Shown: one piece after another, positions 15,352-25,445 of the stretch | Position numbering within the stretch: position 1 is the first letter of the stretch | Layout: the number at the start of each line of letters is the position of its first letter | Origin: Legionellaceae bacterium | GTDB lineage: Bacteria > Pseudomonadota > Gammaproteobacteria > Legionellales > Legionellaceae | Assembly: GCA_029212505.1 (NCBI GenBank) | Contig: JARGOS010000011.1 | Coordinates: forward strand, 1-47,684 | DNA: 47,684 nucleotides | Direction: 5' to 3' | Made by a program: the position numbers and the translations under genes | The notes under the pieces: generated by a model | Database searches by the model: none | What the model saw: only the letters and a program-made list of their open reading frames with translations | What the model was told of the DNA's origin: nothing

Positions 15352-18300
15352 TTACTTACGTGTACTGCATGCTTGCTCACCCGATGAGCGCTGCACTGTG
15401 GTTTGTGTTAAATCCACTAACTCTCGAATCGCCACAAAAAACATGGTGTAGTTTAACGTGGTGCTTGAACGCAGTTCCGCAACGATTTGGTGCCAACGCG
15501 TAATTAAGCTTTCATGCTGGGTCGACCAAGCCTCAAGATTCTGTAGATGCGCCTTCTTTTGAGCTTCAAGCTTAAGAATTGCCGCCGTTAATTCGCGCTG
15601 CTGCCAATCTAAATCATCTCGTAAAGCCTCACGAGACAGAGCCTCCCACTGATTCTCAACCGGATGTTCGATTAAATGCTTACGTACCCAAGCCAAATCA
15701 AGAAACGCGCCAACTTCAAAATACATTTTACCGACATGATCCACCGATATATTTTGTTCATGGGAAATTTCAATAATATCCATGGCAAAAAAGAGCGCTC
15801 CATTCGAGGTAATTTCATAAGCCATAGCTTCTGGAACACCTAAACTACGATAATACTCAGCTTGTTTTATATAAGCCACTTGGCCTTCTTCGCCTAGCGA
15901 AGCCGGAAGTGATTTTTTCAACATTTCGAGACTTTTTGCATAACGATTGATGGTTTCGTCCATCTCAAGATGCATGCGCTTACAGCGTAAAAACCAGCGG
16001 GTTGTTCGACGTAACAAGCGAACACAACTGATAATCACCTCAGTTTGGTGTTGTGCTTTAATCGAAGCGCTTAAGTTTTCTATTTCTTGCCAAATAGAAC
16101 ACATATTAAATATATTGCGCGCAATCATGTAAGCACGAACCACGGCTGAAGCCGGCGCACCTGTTTCATTTTGCAAACGAAACACAAAACTAAAGCCCAT
16201 TTCATTAACAATAATATTGCTTAATTTTGTAGCAATAATTTCTCGTCTCAATGGATGCTCCTGAATGGCTGATTTAAAGCGCTTTTGCAACGGTTCAGGA
16301 AATGATTTAAGTAAATAAGGCATCAAACAAGGCTCTTCTGGAACATTTGAATCCAAAATTGCTTCTTTTAATTGTATTTTACTGTAACAAAGCACCACGC
16401 TTATCTCAGGACTTGCTAAACCTTTTCCACTTAATTTTCGCTCATTCAATACCTTTTCGTCAGGAATAAACTCCAAGGTTCGATCAAGCCGCCCTGAATC
16501 TTCTAATGCATTTAAATAACGTGTATGCAGATCAAATGCACCCACAGATAAATAAACTAAAAGACTGATCGCTTGCGTTTGTAAAATATTATCCCGCAGA
16601 ACTAAATGGGCCACCTCATCGGTCATCGACGCAAGTAATTCATTGCGTTTGGGTACCGTCAACTTATTGGCTGCAACCAAGCGATTAAGTAAAATTTTAA
16701 TATTAACTTCTTTGTCAGAGCAATTAACACCCGCTGAGTTATCAATAAAATCAGTATAAATTAAGCCGCCATGGAGCGCATATTCAATACGACCAAGCTG
16801 CGTAAAACCTAAATTCCCCCCCTCACCGACAACACGACATCGTAGAGCAGTGGCATCAATACGAATGGCATCGTTCGTTCTGTCCCCAACCTCAAACGAC
16901 GATTCTGTCGTGGCTTTCACAAACGTGCCGACTCCACCGCTCCATAATAAATCAACTTTGGCCTGTAACATCACACGAATTAATTCATTCGGCTCAATCG
17001 TGTTATGCTCAATACCAAATAAACGCTTCATTTCTTTACTGACAGAAATAGATTTAGCTGTTCGACTAAAAACACCCCCACCTTTGGAAATTAATTTTTT
17101 ATTATAATCATCCCAACTCGAACGAGGTAAATTAAATAAGCGCTCACGCTCTTTAAAGCTTTCGGCTGCATTCGGTAGTGGATCAATAAAAATATGCATA
17201 TGATTAAATGCACCCACGAGCTTGATATGCTTGGATAACAACATGCCGTTACCAAAAACATCCCCGGCCATATCCCCGACACCGACCACGGTAAAATCAG
17301 TCGTCATGATGTTCATGCCTACTTCATAAAAATGCCGCTTCACAGACTCCCAAGCCCCTCGTGCGGTAATACCCATTTTTTTATGGTCATAACCAATGGA
17401 ACCACCTGAAGCAAACGCATCACCTAACCAAAAACCGTATTCATTTGAAATACTGTTGGCGATATCAGAAAACGTTGCTGTACCTTTATCAGCAGCTACC
17501 ACGAGATACGGATCATCCTCATCATGACAAATCACGGCGTTAGGTTTAATCACCTGACTGGCTTTATCATAATTATCCGTGATATCTAACAATGCACGAA
17601 TAAACTGCTTATAACAGGCAATACCTTCTGCTTGTATCGCTTCTCGTGAAGCGTCCACCAACAAACGTTTTGCAACAAAACCACCTTTAGCGCCACTCGG
17701 TACAATGACAGCATTTTTAACTTGCTGTGCTTTCATTAAGCCCAAAACTTCTGTTCTAAAATCTTCGTGCCTATCTGACCAACGAAGCCCACCACGCGCA
17801 ACTTTAGAGCAACGTAGATGCACCCCCTCAAACGTTGGCGAATAAACAAAGATTTCATACTGCGGATACGGTTTTGGCATACCAGGTATGGCTCGGCTAT
17901 TCAGCTTAATCGCAACATAATTTTTCAGCTTGCCGTCACCATCTTGCTGATAGTAATTCGTTCGCAACGTATTCATAATCGTATGAACAAATTGTCGAAG
18001 AATTTTATCTTCATCTAACTTGGTTACCCGCTCTAAATCAGCTTCAATTGCTTTTTTGATAACCTGCATTTTTTTATCACGTTGCGCTATCGGATCGGGC
18101 CTGAAACGTGCTTCAAAAAGCTGAACAATCTTGCGTGTAATTTCAGCGTTTCTGACCAAAGCCGATTCGATATAATCCTGGCTAAACGCATAACCAATTT
18201 GTTTGAAATATTTAGCATACGTTCGTAGCATCACGATTTGACGCCACCCCATACCCGCCGCGAGCACCAATTCATTAAAGCCATCACTTTCAGCATCTTC

Positions 18301-20238
18301 AAACCAAATACGCTTAAACGCCTCTTGAAAACAAGATTGCAAAACTTCAACATCAAACTGACACGCACGTGTGTATTGCATGACAAATTCATTCACCCAA
18401 ACAACGCCTTTATCCGATAAGTTCAACCGGTAAGGCCGTTCACTGATGGCACGCATGCCAAGCTTTTCAAGAATCGGCAAGACATCTGAAAGCACAAGCG
18501 TAAAATCATGTTGATAAATTTTAAGTCTAAAGCGTTCAACTGCATCATCTTCTGACTGGTAAAAACGCATGCTTAGCGGGTTAGAATCGGTCAGGCTTTC
18601 GACTTGCTGCAGGTCTAGCAACGCTGTTTTAGGCGAAAAATTATTAATATACGTCAGAGGAAAAGCATCTTTATAACGCAAAAACAAAGCGTTGGCTTTT
18701 TCTTCTTCTAGATCATTTAATAGAAAATGCTGTAAATCATCGGTCCAAGAGCGCCCTACTTCAATCATTTTGGCTTCAAGCGCTTTAAAATCATAGTCCT
18801 TGGTATCGTTAGGATTCAACCGAATAATAAAGTGGATTCTTGCCAAAACCGATTCTGAAAAATACGTTGAAAATGTAATCGCATCGGTCTGAAACGTTTC
18901 GCTCAGAACGCCTTGCATGACTTTTCGTAAATCCGTATTAAAACGTTCTCTTGGAATATACAAAAGACACGATGCAAATCGACGGTAAACATCCATACGT
19001 CCAAACAAACGAATACGTCGTCGCTCTTGCATATGGAAGATACCTAGAGACATCTGCAAAAGCTCATCTTCTGAGCCTTGAATCAAATCATCGCGCGGTA
19101 ACGTTTCAAGAATATTAAGTAACACTTTTCCTGCGTGACTGCGTGGACTCATCAACGAGTTTTGCATCACTTGTGTGACTTTGTGTCGTAAAAAAGGTAT
19201 ATGCTTAGGATTGGTATTATAAGCAGCGGAAGTATATAAACCTAAAATTCGGCGCTCACCAATCACATCACCTTGTGCATTAAAACGCTTGATTCCTATA
19301 TAGTCGGTGTAGGCATCACGGTGAACGCTCGCGAGCGTATTGGTTTTAGACATCACGAGAATCCGTGAAGACAGGGTCGATTCACGTGCCTCAGGTGTCA
19401 TATTCGATATGTTACGCTCAATCGACGGATGCAAACTTTCTCGTAGTACGCCAAGGCCGGTATTAGGTAAGGCTTTTAATTTAAGATCGCCTTTAATTTG
19501 TGATAACTCATAATCACGTATACCTAAAAATGTAAAATGATGATCTTCTATCCATTTCAAAAACAATTGGGTTTCTTCAACTTCGAACGCATCAAGCGAG
19601 GCTGGCGCCGATTCTAATTCTTGAATACTCTCTTGCACTTTTTCACGCATGAGCGACCAATCATCAACCACTGCTTTATTATCTTTTAAGACATGTTCGA
19701 GCTGAGTTTTTAGTTCATGTAACGAGGTTTCGTCGACGTCTTGATTAATCTCCATAAGAATCGCCGCTTCAAGTATCACATCAGGACGCGCCTCTCCCCG
19801 AAGTGGATAAATACCACTGACCTTACGATCTTTTCCTCGTTCCACACGCATACCACCAATGTACATGATCAGGTGCGATGCAAAACCTAAACGGTTCACC
19901 GTCATACGTATTGAGTCAACTAAAAAAGGTGCATCATCGGCCACCACTTCCAGTACAGTGTATGAACTTTTCCAACCATCACGCTCCGAACAAGGCTTGT
20001 ATAGATTAATCACGGGCGCATCATACGGTCTTGTTTGAATCGTTGACCAAAAATGAATGCCTGCATGACATAAATCATTGATACTCCAACATTGCAAATC
20101 TTCAAGACCAACGGTATTGTAAAACTGACGAATAAACTCAGAACAAAGCTCTGCTTTTTTCTTTGGCATCTCACGTTTGACGCATTTGATCACATCATCA
20201 ATTAATCGTTCTTTACCTGCTTCAAATATATATGTCAT
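15352..20238 (-). CDS. gdhB: NAD-specific glutamate dehydrogenase, large (180 kDa) class
   Basis: A 1628-aa enzyme that oxidises glutamate to 2-oxoglutarate and ammonia with NAD. Length matches the bacterial 180-kDa class. The N-terminal ~700 residues are the regulatory part, with DDAPFLVDSIRM (101-112) as a family mark. The catalytic core has RGGLRWSDR and PSGAKGGFV (about 811-845), ADKGTATFSD (about 915) and the nucleotide loop VGVGDMAGDVFGNG (about 980-995). All these look intact. The gene lies 33 bp after an L,D-transpeptidase gene and in the same run as a Sad-like aldehyde dehydrogenase, in line with growth on amino acids. Start ATG 20238 is followed by the usual short helix; there is no signal peptide. 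Confidence 0.97.
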   Translation of the reverse strand: MTYIFEAGKERLIDDVIKCVKREMPKKKAELCSEFIRQFYNTVGLEDLQCWSINDLCHAGIHFWSTIQTRPYDAPVINLYKPCSERDGWKSSYTVLEVVADDAPFLVDSIRMTVNRLGFASHLIMYIGGMRVERGKDRKVSGIYPLRGEARPDVILEAAILMEINQDVDETSLHELKTQLEHVLKDNKAVVDDWSLMREKVQESIQELESAPASLDAFEVEETQLFLKWIEDHHFTFLGIRDYELSQIKGDLKLKALPNTGLGVLRESLHPSIERNISNMTPEARESTLSSRILVMSKTNTLASVHRDAYTDYIGIKRFNAQGDVIGERRILGLYTSAAYNTNPKHIPFLRHKVTQVMQNSLMSPRSHAGKVLLNILETLPRDDLIQGSEDELLQMSLGIFHMQERRRIRLFGRMDVYRRFASCLLYIPRERFNTDLRKVMQGVLSETFQTDAITFSTYFSESVLARIHFIIRLNPNDTKDYDFKALEAKMIEVGRSWTDDLQHFLLNDLEEEKANALFLRYKDAFPLTYINNFSPKTALLDLQQVESLTDSNPLSMRFYQSEDDAVERFRLKIYQHDFTLVLSDVLPILEKLGMRAISERPYRLNLSDKGVVWVNEFVMQYTRACQFDVEVLQSCFQEAFKRIWFEDAESDGFNELVLAAGMGWRQIVMLRTYAKYFKQIGYAFSQDYIESALVRNAEITRKIVQLFEARFRPDPIAQRDKKMQVIKKAIEADLERVTKLDEDKILRQFVHTIMNTLRTNYYQQDGDGKLKNYVAIKLNSRAIPGMPKPYPQYEIFVYSPTFEGVHLRCSKVARGGLRWSDRHEDFRTEVLGLMKAQQVKNAVIVPSGAKGGFVAKRLLVDASREAIQAEGIACYKQFIRALLDITDNYDKASQVIKPNAVICHDEDDPYLVVAADKGTATFSDIANSISNEYGFWLGDAFASGGSIGYDHKKMGITARGAWESVKRHFYEVGMNIMTTDFTVVGVGDMAGDVFGNGMLLSKHIKLVGAFNHMHIFIDPLPNAAESFKERERLFNLPRSSWDDYNKKLISKGGGVFSRTAKSISVSKEMKRLFGIEHNTIEPNELIRVMLQAKVDLLWSGGVGTFVKATTESSFEVGDRTNDAIRIDATALRCRVVGEGGNLGFTQLGRIEYALHGGLIYTDFIDNSAGVNCSDKEVNIKILLNRLVAANKLTVPKRNELLASMTDEVAHLVLRDNILQTQAISLLVYLSVGAFDLHTRYLNALEDSGRLDRTLEFIPDEKVLNERKLSGKGLASPEISVVLCYSKIQLKEAILDSNVPEEPCLMPYLLKSFPEPLQKRFKSAIQEHPLRREIIATKLSNIIVNEMGFSFVFRLQNETGAPASAVVRAYMIARNIFNMCSIWQEIENLSASIKAQHQTEVIISCVRLLRRTTRWFLRCKRMHLEMDETINRYAKSLEMLKKSLPASLGEEGQVAYIKQAEYYRSLGVPEAMAYEITSNGALFFAMDIIEISHEQNISVDHVGKMYFEVGAFLDLAWVRKHLIEHPVENQWEALSREALRDDLDWQQRELTAAILKLEAQKKAHLQNLEAWSTQHESLITRWHQIVAELRSSTTLNYTMFFVAIRELVDLTQTTVQRSSGEQACSTRK

Positions 20239-20271
20239 ACCCTCACCCCTAAGGCTAGATAATATTATTAA

Positions 20272-20763
20272 TTATTTAATTAATACCTGTGTACCCACAT
20301 GAACCCACTCGGCGAGCGCAATAATAGCTTGATTGCCCATCCGAATACATCCTCGCGAACCCGGAACACCCAATACCGTTGTATCCGGTGTTCCATGAAT
20401 ATAAATAAAGCGTTCCAGTGTATCGACATCGCCACCTTGATTGCGCCCATATTCAAGTCCTTCAAGTCGTAAAATACGCGTCAAAATCCAATCACGTCCA
20501 GGAAACCTTTCAGCTAATGCGGCGCTGTATAACTCTCCCGTCCACTCACGCGCAACAAACACGCTATTGATGTCATGCTGAGCGCCAATAATGCTATGAA
20601 TTTGGTGCAACCCTCGGGGTGTGCACTCACTGCCTTGTTGTTCCCCTAAACCATTTTTCCCAGTTGATATGGTATAAGTATAGGCTACTTCATCATTTTC
20701 GTAGCATATCATTTGCTGACATTCACTGTTAATTAAAATCTGCTTTTTACTACGCATAAGCAA
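20272..20763 (-). CDS. L,D-transpeptidase (YkuD domain)
   Basis: A 163-aa YkuD-fold protein. The catalytic block is complete: YIHGTPD (H123) and GSRGCIRM (S136, R137, catalytic Cys139). Such enzymes cross-link peptidoglycan through meso-diaminopimelate or attach proteins to it. No signal peptide is visible, which is odd for a periplasmic enzyme, although short Legionella EnhA-type and related proteins vary at the N-terminus; a start further upstream would overlap the ALDH gene. The start overlaps the aldehyde dehydrogenase stop by 14 bp (codon 3 would remove part of that). An EnhB-like gene lies 1.4 kb away, so a wall-related link is possible. Confidence 0.88.
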   Translation of the reverse strand: MLMRSKKQILINSECQQMICYENDEVAYTYTISTGKNGLGEQQGSECTPRGLHQIHSIIGAQHDINSVFVAREWTGELYSAALAERFPGRDWILTRILRLEGLEYGRNQGGDVDTLERFIYIHGTPDTTVLGVPGSRGCIRMGNQAIIALAEWVHVGTQVLIK

Positions 20764-22132
20764 CGCCCACCGTTTTCATATTAACAAACGCAAGAATGCC
20801 CTCTCGGGCTAGTTCACGCCCTATGCCAGAACGTTTGATTCCACCAAAAGGTAAACGTGGATCGGATGAGACGCGACCGTTCACAAAGCATGTACCTGCC
20901 TCCAGTTTATCTGTCGCAATCATCTCACCGTGGCGCTCATTACGTGTAAATACAGACGCGCCTAAGCCATATTCTGTTTGATTAGCTAAGCGTATTGCGT
21001 GCGCTTCATCTTCGGCCTCAATGAGTGCAATAACAGGGCCAAACAACTCTTCATCAAATGCTGGCATACCCGGTACAACATCGGTCAGTAGTGTGGGTGG
21101 ATAATAAAATCCGGGCCCCTTTGGCAGCACACCGCCTAAACTCAGCTTAGCGCCTTTTTTTATCGATAAAAGCACTTGTTGATGTAATACATCTCGCAGA
21201 TCGGCTCTGGCCATAGGCCCAAGTACGGTGCCTTCATCCAAAGGATCGCCCACGGGATAGTCTTGAATACGCAAACGAATCGCCTCCATCAGCGGCTTCA
21301 TTACCGATTTGACTGCAATAATACGTTTCGCTGCAATACACACTTGCCCGGTATTGTTTAAGCGCGAATCGACAATAACACGCGCGGCAACCTCAATATC
21401 CGCATCATCGAGCACCACCGCAGGGTCACTTCCACCGAGCTCAAGCACCACGCGTTTTAAATGCTTGCCGGCGCAGGCGGCAATGTGCGATCCAGCTTGC
21501 GCGCTTCCGGTAAACGTCACACCAATCACTGCATCATGTGCAATTATCTCAGCTGCCACGTCATTTTCGACAACAATATGTTGAAAAACATGCGGTGGAA
21601 AACCTGCCTCTAAAAATAACGCCGTTATCGCCTCGGCTGTACCCGTTGATATAGGCGCATGCTTGAGTAGCGTGGTATTGCCGGCAAAAATAGTTGGCGC
21701 TGCATAACGAAAGACTTGCCAAAAAGGAAAGTTCCACGGCATGATGGCAAACACAACGCCCATAGGTTGATAACAAATTTTACTTTTTTTCATGCTGGTA
21801 TCAACATATTCTGTTGCAAGATAAGCTTCGCCGTATTCGGCGTAATGCTCACATACCCAAGCACATTTATCGATTTCACTACGTCCTGCTTTTAGTGGCT
21901 TACCCATTTCACAGGCCATAAGTTTAGCGTAACGTTCACGATCTTTTCTCAAACAAGCCGCAAGGTTCAACAAGCCTTGTTTTCGCTCATGCCAAGATGT
22001 ATGTCGCCAAGATTGATATCGGCTAAACGCTTTAGCTATACACACATCACTTTCTGCTTTCGTTAACGGAGTATACGCTTGAATACGTGCCTCCGTGGCC
22101 GGATTAATGGTTTGAATCATATTGAGTGCCAT
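20750..22132 (-). CDS. sad: NAD(P)-dependent succinate-semialdehyde dehydrogenase (Sad/YneI-like)
   Basis: A 460-aa aldehyde dehydrogenase that oxidises an aldehyde, most likely succinate semialdehyde, to the acid. The catalytic Cys265 is in NTGQVCIAAKR and the general-base Glu231 in VVLELGGSDPAVVL; PWNFPFWQVFR and the FTGSAQAGSHIA cofactor loop are present. Length and these segments follow E. coli Sad rather than the longer GabD. It is the first gene of a run with an L,D-transpeptidase and NAD-GDH, which suggests glutamate/GABA breakdown to succinate and 2-oxoglutarate. Substrate is inferred from family resemblance only. Confidence 0.87.
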   Translation of the reverse strand: MALNMIQTINPATEARIQAYTPLTKAESDVCIAKAFSRYQSWRHTSWHERKQGLLNLAACLRKDRERYAKLMACEMGKPLKAGRSEIDKCAWVCEHYAEYGEAYLATEYVDTSMKKSKICYQPMGVVFAIMPWNFPFWQVFRYAAPTIFAGNTTLLKHAPISTGTAEAITALFLEAGFPPHVFQHIVVENDVAAEIIAHDAVIGVTFTGSAQAGSHIAACAGKHLKRVVLELGGSDPAVVLDDADIEVAARVIVDSRLNNTGQVCIAAKRIIAVKSVMKPLMEAIRLRIQDYPVGDPLDEGTVLGPMARADLRDVLHQQVLLSIKKGAKLSLGGVLPKGPGFYYPPTLLTDVVPGMPAFDEELFGPVIALIEAEDEAHAIRLANQTEYGLGASVFTRNERHGEMIATDKLEAGTCFVNGRVSSDPRLPFGGIKRSGIGRELAREGILAFVNMKTVGVAYA

Positions 22133-22198
22133 AACAAAATTAAAAAACTAAAATCTTGTGCTATTATGCATGAATAAGCCTTTTTTATCTCCTTAATT

Positions 22199-22702
22199 AT
22201 GATGATTTTATGTCACTCCACAATCAATAAACTTAAATATGCTTTTATTTTAAGCACCAGTTTATTTCTACCCACACCAGCTCTGGCTGATTTTCCGCGC
22301 GGTTGTGAGTTAAGTGGCTTTGGATACGACGATCCTTATGTGATTTTTAACGATACCGATCAACAAACGTATTTTTTAATTCAAAACCACGCAGTACTTC
22401 CAATTCAACTTGAGCGTGTTGAAACAGAAGATACATTTATGAGCCCGAAGCTTGAAAGTAAATTGCAACCCGGGCGATGGTCGGCAATTGCATCTGATAT
22501 GAGTCATGTCCATTTTCAATGCTTTACCCAAACCCAAGGCACGCCGACGCTGGTTAATTGTCGTGAAGTCTTAACCATTTGCCAATATCCACGGGCTAAA
22601 TTTGCTTTAAGCAACAAAGGAACCTATTGGGTGTCAACCAACAAACCGCAGAAAACTATTATTCGTGACTCAACACGCAAAGGGATTTTACTGCGTTGGT
22701 AA
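22199..22702 (+). CDS. enhB: EnhB-like secreted protein
   Basis: A 167-aa protein with an N-terminal hydrophobic stretch and a probable signal-peptidase site after TPALA, giving a mature start DFPRG. The mature part has four cysteines (one after FPRG, then QCF, NCRE, ICQYP) that could pair in the periplasm. Segments such as FPRGCELSGFGYD, QTYFLIQN, FMSPKLESKL and the terminal KGILLRW recall EnhB of the Legionella enhABC locus, linked there to host-cell entry; this match is from memory. It is divergent from the aldehyde dehydrogenase gene. ATG 22199 is the first of two adjacent Met codons. Confidence 0.65.
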   Translation: MMILCHSTINKLKYAFILSTSLFLPTPALADFPRGCELSGFGYDDPYVIFNDTDQQTYFLIQNHAVLPIQLERVETEDTFMSPKLESKLQPGRWSAIASDMSHVHFQCFTQTQGTPTLVNCREVLTICQYPRAKFALSNKGTYWVSTNKPQKTIIRDSTRKGILLRW

Positions 22703-22742
22703 TTAATAATTTTTAATTTTTAACTTAACGAAAGGACGAACC

Positions 22743-23354
22743 ATGGTCAAAACAGCCTCTTCCATGCTTCCACTTGGAACACAAGCCCCAGATTTTTTAT
22801 TAACCGATGTTGTGACACAACATACGGTGACGCTGCAAAGCTCCAATTCCCGAGAGCAACCAAAAGCAGCTACGGTGATTATGTTTATCTGCAACCACTG
22901 CCCGTATGTCAAGCATTTGAACCAAGCCATGACGCAACTCGCAAATGATTACATAAAAAAACACGTGCGGTTTATTGCCATTAATTCCAATAATGCCGAC
23001 GCCTATCCTGATGACTCTCCCGAAAACATGAAAAGAACAGCCGAAGAACAAAACTATCCCTTCCCTTATGTTTTTGATGAAACACAAGAAGTCGCCAAAG
23101 CCTATCAAGCCAGGTGTACGCCTGATTTTTTTGTTTTTGATCAAGATTTATTATTAGCGTATAGAGGCCAATTCGATGCATCACGTCCAGGAAACAATCA
23201 ACCTATCGACGGGGCATGTATACGCGAAGCTTTAGATAATATATTACGCGGTGAACCGGTATCAAACGACCAAAAAGCGAGTATTGGGTGTAACATCAAA
23301 TGGAAAAAAGAAAACTGTCCGGAACCGGATATTTTTTTACAACCTACATCATAA
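22743..23354 (+). CDS. thioredoxin-fold (redoxin/AhpC-TSA-like) protein
   Basis: A 203-aa protein with the motif IMFICNHCPYVKHL, a C50-x-x-C53 redox pair followed by the family proline, and PDFLLTDV near the start as in redoxin proteins. The end has a further cysteine pair (GCNIKWKKENCP) seen in this branch of thioredoxin-family proteins. No signal peptide is seen, so it is probably cytoplasmic. It likely reduces disulfides or peroxides; the partner is unknown. A strong AAAGGA ribosome site lies before ATG 22743, and a perfect terminator follows the stop. Confidence 0.88.
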   Translation: MVKTASSMLPLGTQAPDFLLTDVVTQHTVTLQSSNSREQPKAATVIMFICNHCPYVKHLNQAMTQLANDYIKKHVRFIAINSNNADAYPDDSPENMKRTAEEQNYPFPYVFDETQEVAKAYQARCTPDFFVFDQDLLLAYRGQFDASRPGNNQPIDGACIREALDNILRGEPVSNDQKASIGCNIKWKKENCPEPDIFLQPTS

Positions 23355-23360
23355 AATAAA

Positions 23361-23409
23361 AAAACAAACCTTCTTTTGCCTATAAAAGAAAGAAGGTTTG
23401 TTTTTTTTA
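23361..23409. terminator. bidirectional rho-independent terminator
   Basis: A perfect 16-bp stem (AAAACAAACCTTCTTT at 23361-23376 with its complement at 23389-23404), a 12-base loop, and T/A runs on both sides. It separates the convergent redoxin gene and the ribosomal operon ending in rplI. Confidence 0.92.
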
Positions 23410-23426
23410 TATTGATTTGCTTATGA

Positions 23427-23876
23427 TTACTTTGCTGCAACAATTTCAACTTGCAAGTTAGCAATCACTTCGCTGTGCACGTGTAGTTCAACCACGAACG
23501 CACCAATTTCTTGTAATGGTCCATTAGGCATAACAATTTCACGTTTGTTCACTTCTATCGAACGTGCCGCAAGCGCGTCATAGATTTCACCCACAGCAAC
23601 TGAACCGTATAATTTGCCTTCATCGGTTGCTTGCACGCTAATCGTTAACGTCACATCGTTTAATTGAGCGGCACGCTGTTCTGCTTTAGCTAAATCTTGT
23701 TGTGCTTTCTTTTCTAACTCAGCACGACGGCTTTCAAAAACAGTTTTATTTGCTTCGGTTGCAAACACCGCTTTATTTTCTGGAATTAGAAAATTACGGC
23801 CGTAACCGGCTTTAACATCAACCACGTCACCGAGGCTGCCTAAATTTTTAACTTTCTCTAACAAAATGACTTGCAT
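23427..23876 (-). CDS. rplI: 50S ribosomal protein bL9
   Basis: A 149-aa protein with the highly conserved start [19 protein letters not shown] and [11 protein letters not shown] (23-33), the 23S rRNA-binding N-domain, then the long connecting helix rich in A, E, K and Q (about 41-75) and the C-domain. Length is standard. It is the last gene of the rpsF-rpsR-DUF2232-rplI operon and its transcript ends in the terminator at 23361-23409. Confidence 0.98.
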   Translation of the reverse strand: MQVILLEKVKNLGSLGDVVDVKAGYGRNFLIPENKAVFATEANKTVFESRRAELEKKAQQDLAKAEQRAAQLNDVTLTISVQATDEGKLYGSVAVGEIYDALAARSIEVNKREIVMPNGPLQEIGAFVVELHVHSEVIANLQVEIVAAK

Positions 23877-23888
23877 CTTATGGCCCCT

Positions 23889-24809
23889 TTATCCCACTTT
23901 TCCCGTCTTTGATGACAGGTGTAAGCGAACATTAAATAAACTATCAAAAGCCCCTAACAGCACATACAGGGGTAACATAACCCAAGGTAGTAGCACCGTT
24001 GGCACCAACAAAAGTACCAGCACCCCAAGCGGCCGTATTCGCGAAAGAAGACAAGCTGCAAGGCTCAAACCGGCCAGTATAAAACAAAACATGACCAAAG
24101 GTAGGCCATTCATGGCCAAATACCCATTTGAATAGGCTGCCGTACTTAACAACACAAGCACAGCCAAACTTAATTTATCACCTCTAAAATTTAGAAGTTC
24201 CTGCTGAAAACCACCAGGATAAAATAATTGTGACTGCACGGAACGTGCAAAAAGTAACGGGACCATGGCCGAGAACGCAAGCGACGCGGCTTGAACACCT
24301 AAGAGATAATTGGCAAGCATCAAAGGCGAAACCTCATGCGCTTCCCAAACATCTAACACATTCACTTGCCCTGAAGCCATGCTATGTAGAAGCGTTTTCA
24401 TATGCGTGTACTGACTTACAATAAACTCAGGTGAAAGCATCTGAATCAGCAATGCACAGCCAATAACAGCTCCAAATAACGCCGCAGCAACTGCCCGCCA
24501 ACTGGAAGTTCGCCCCAACACAATCGCCGCACAATAACAAGGAACCACATTCAGTACAGCACTGAAAATAGCCTCTGATATCGGAACATGCGTGATAAAC
24601 AGCAACATGTTGCCAACGATTGCAGGTAAAACTAACACCCCACCCAAGCGCCAATCTTTTCTTAGTGTAACCAAAGCAATTAAAGCGAGCGCAAGCCAGC
24701 CCATGTAAGGTATAACACTAAGAATAGCTGTCGAGGTTAGCGCGTATCGATCATCATCAAGAACGCGCCTTGCCTGTTTATGAATGAGGCCTTCCCGTAC
24801 CCTTTGCAC
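23889..24809 (-). CDS. DUF2232-type membrane protein
   Basis: A 306-aa protein with about eight hydrophobic helices. Its place between rpsR and rplI matches the DUF2232 (YybS-like) membrane protein found at that spot in many gammaproteobacteria. Recognisable is the second half FPGG-like segment (LFYPGGFQQELLNFR) before the last helix group. Function is unknown for the family. It starts eight bp after the rpsR stop and ends 12 bp before rplI, so it is cotranscribed with the ribosomal genes. Confidence 0.82.
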   Translation of the reverse strand: MQRVREGLIHKQARRVLDDDRYALTSTAILSVIPYMGWLALALIALVTLRKDWRLGGVLVLPAIVGNMLLFITHVPISEAIFSAVLNVVPCYCAAIVLGRTSSWRAVAAALFGAVIGCALLIQMLSPEFIVSQYTHMKTLLHSMASGQVNVLDVWEAHEVSPLMLANYLLGVQAASLAFSAMVPLLFARSVQSQLFYPGGFQQELLNFRGDKLSLAVLVLLSTAAYSNGYLAMNGLPLVMFCFILAGLSLAACLLSRIRPLGVLVLLLVPTVLLPWVMLPLYVLLGAFDSLFNVRLHLSSKTGKVG

Positions 24810-24817
24810 TTACAAAT

Positions 24818-25045
24818 CTACTTGTGGCTGTCGCAATAAGGTAAAAGTGCCAAAAAACGTGCTATTTTGATAGCTTTTGTAATTTGACGTTGCGTACTTG
24901 CAGGAATACCTGTGATTCGACTTGGTACAATTTTACCGCTTTCACTCACGTAACCTTTGAGTAAGTTGGTATCTTTGTAATCAATACCGGTGATGGCGTC
25001 GGCTGTTGGACGCGCCATTTTTTTACGACGATAATACGTTGACAT
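24818..25045 (-). CDS. rpsR: 30S ribosomal protein bS18
   Basis: A 75-aa protein with the family core [20 protein letters not shown] (about 24-43) and [19 protein letters not shown], binding 16S rRNA with S6 in the platform of the small subunit. The zinc-type cysteines seen in some lineages are absent, as in other gammaproteobacteria. Gap to rpsF is 14 bp. Confidence 0.97.
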   Translation of the reverse strand: MSTYYRRKKMARPTADAITGIDYKDTNLLKGYVSESGKIVPSRITGIPASTQRQITKAIKIARFLALLPYCDSHK

Positions 25046-25059
25046 AGTATATACTCCCC

Positions 25060-25398
25060 TTAAGCATCACGTGTTTCTTTGTCTTTTCTGATCATCACTG
25101 ATTCAGTCGAGACAACGTCTTTACGGTTGATAATCAAATGCCGTAAGACAGCATCGTTAAATTTTAACGTTGATTTCAATTCGTTCAGTGCATTTTGATC
25201 ACATTCTATATTGAGTAACAGATAATGTGCTTTATGCAGATCATTAATAGGATAAGCCAATTGTCGTCGGCCCCAATCTTCATTTCGATGAATTGCTCCG
25301 CCGTTTTTTGTAATGATTTCGATATAACGCTCGAGCATGGTTGGAACTTGTTCACTCCGATCGGGGTGAATCATGAACACGATTTCATAGTGTCGCAT
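25060..25398 (-). CDS. rpsF: 30S ribosomal protein bS6
   Basis: A 112-aa protein starting [19 protein letters not shown], with [12 protein letters not shown] and [10 protein letters not shown] as in the family. It pairs with S18 on 16S rRNA. An AAGGAAAT ribosome site precedes the ATG. It is the first gene of the operon; the charged C-terminus (RKDKETRDA) is shorter than in E. coli, which ends in a glutamate tail added by RimK. Confidence 0.98.
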   Translation of the reverse strand: MRHYEIVFMIHPDRSEQVPTMLERYIEIITKNGGAIHRNEDWGRRQLAYPINDLHKAHYLLLNIECDQNALNELKSTLKFNDAVLRHLIINRKDVVSTESVMIRKDKETRDA

Positions 25399-25445
25399 GT
25401 GATTTCCTTGTGGTTAAAGCCTTCGTAATTCACATATTACGTAAA
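25399..25445 (-). promoter_or_regulatory. possible S6:S18 autoregulatory leader
   Basis: On the minus strand a CGTAAT/ATTACG stem with a six-base loop (25424-25441) is followed by AACCACAAGG, directly before the rpsF ribosome site. The known S6:S18-binding leader motif of bacteria sits at this place and involves a hairpin near the ribosome site. Assignment is by position and rough shape only. No gene is seen in 25446-25655. Confidence 0.3.
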
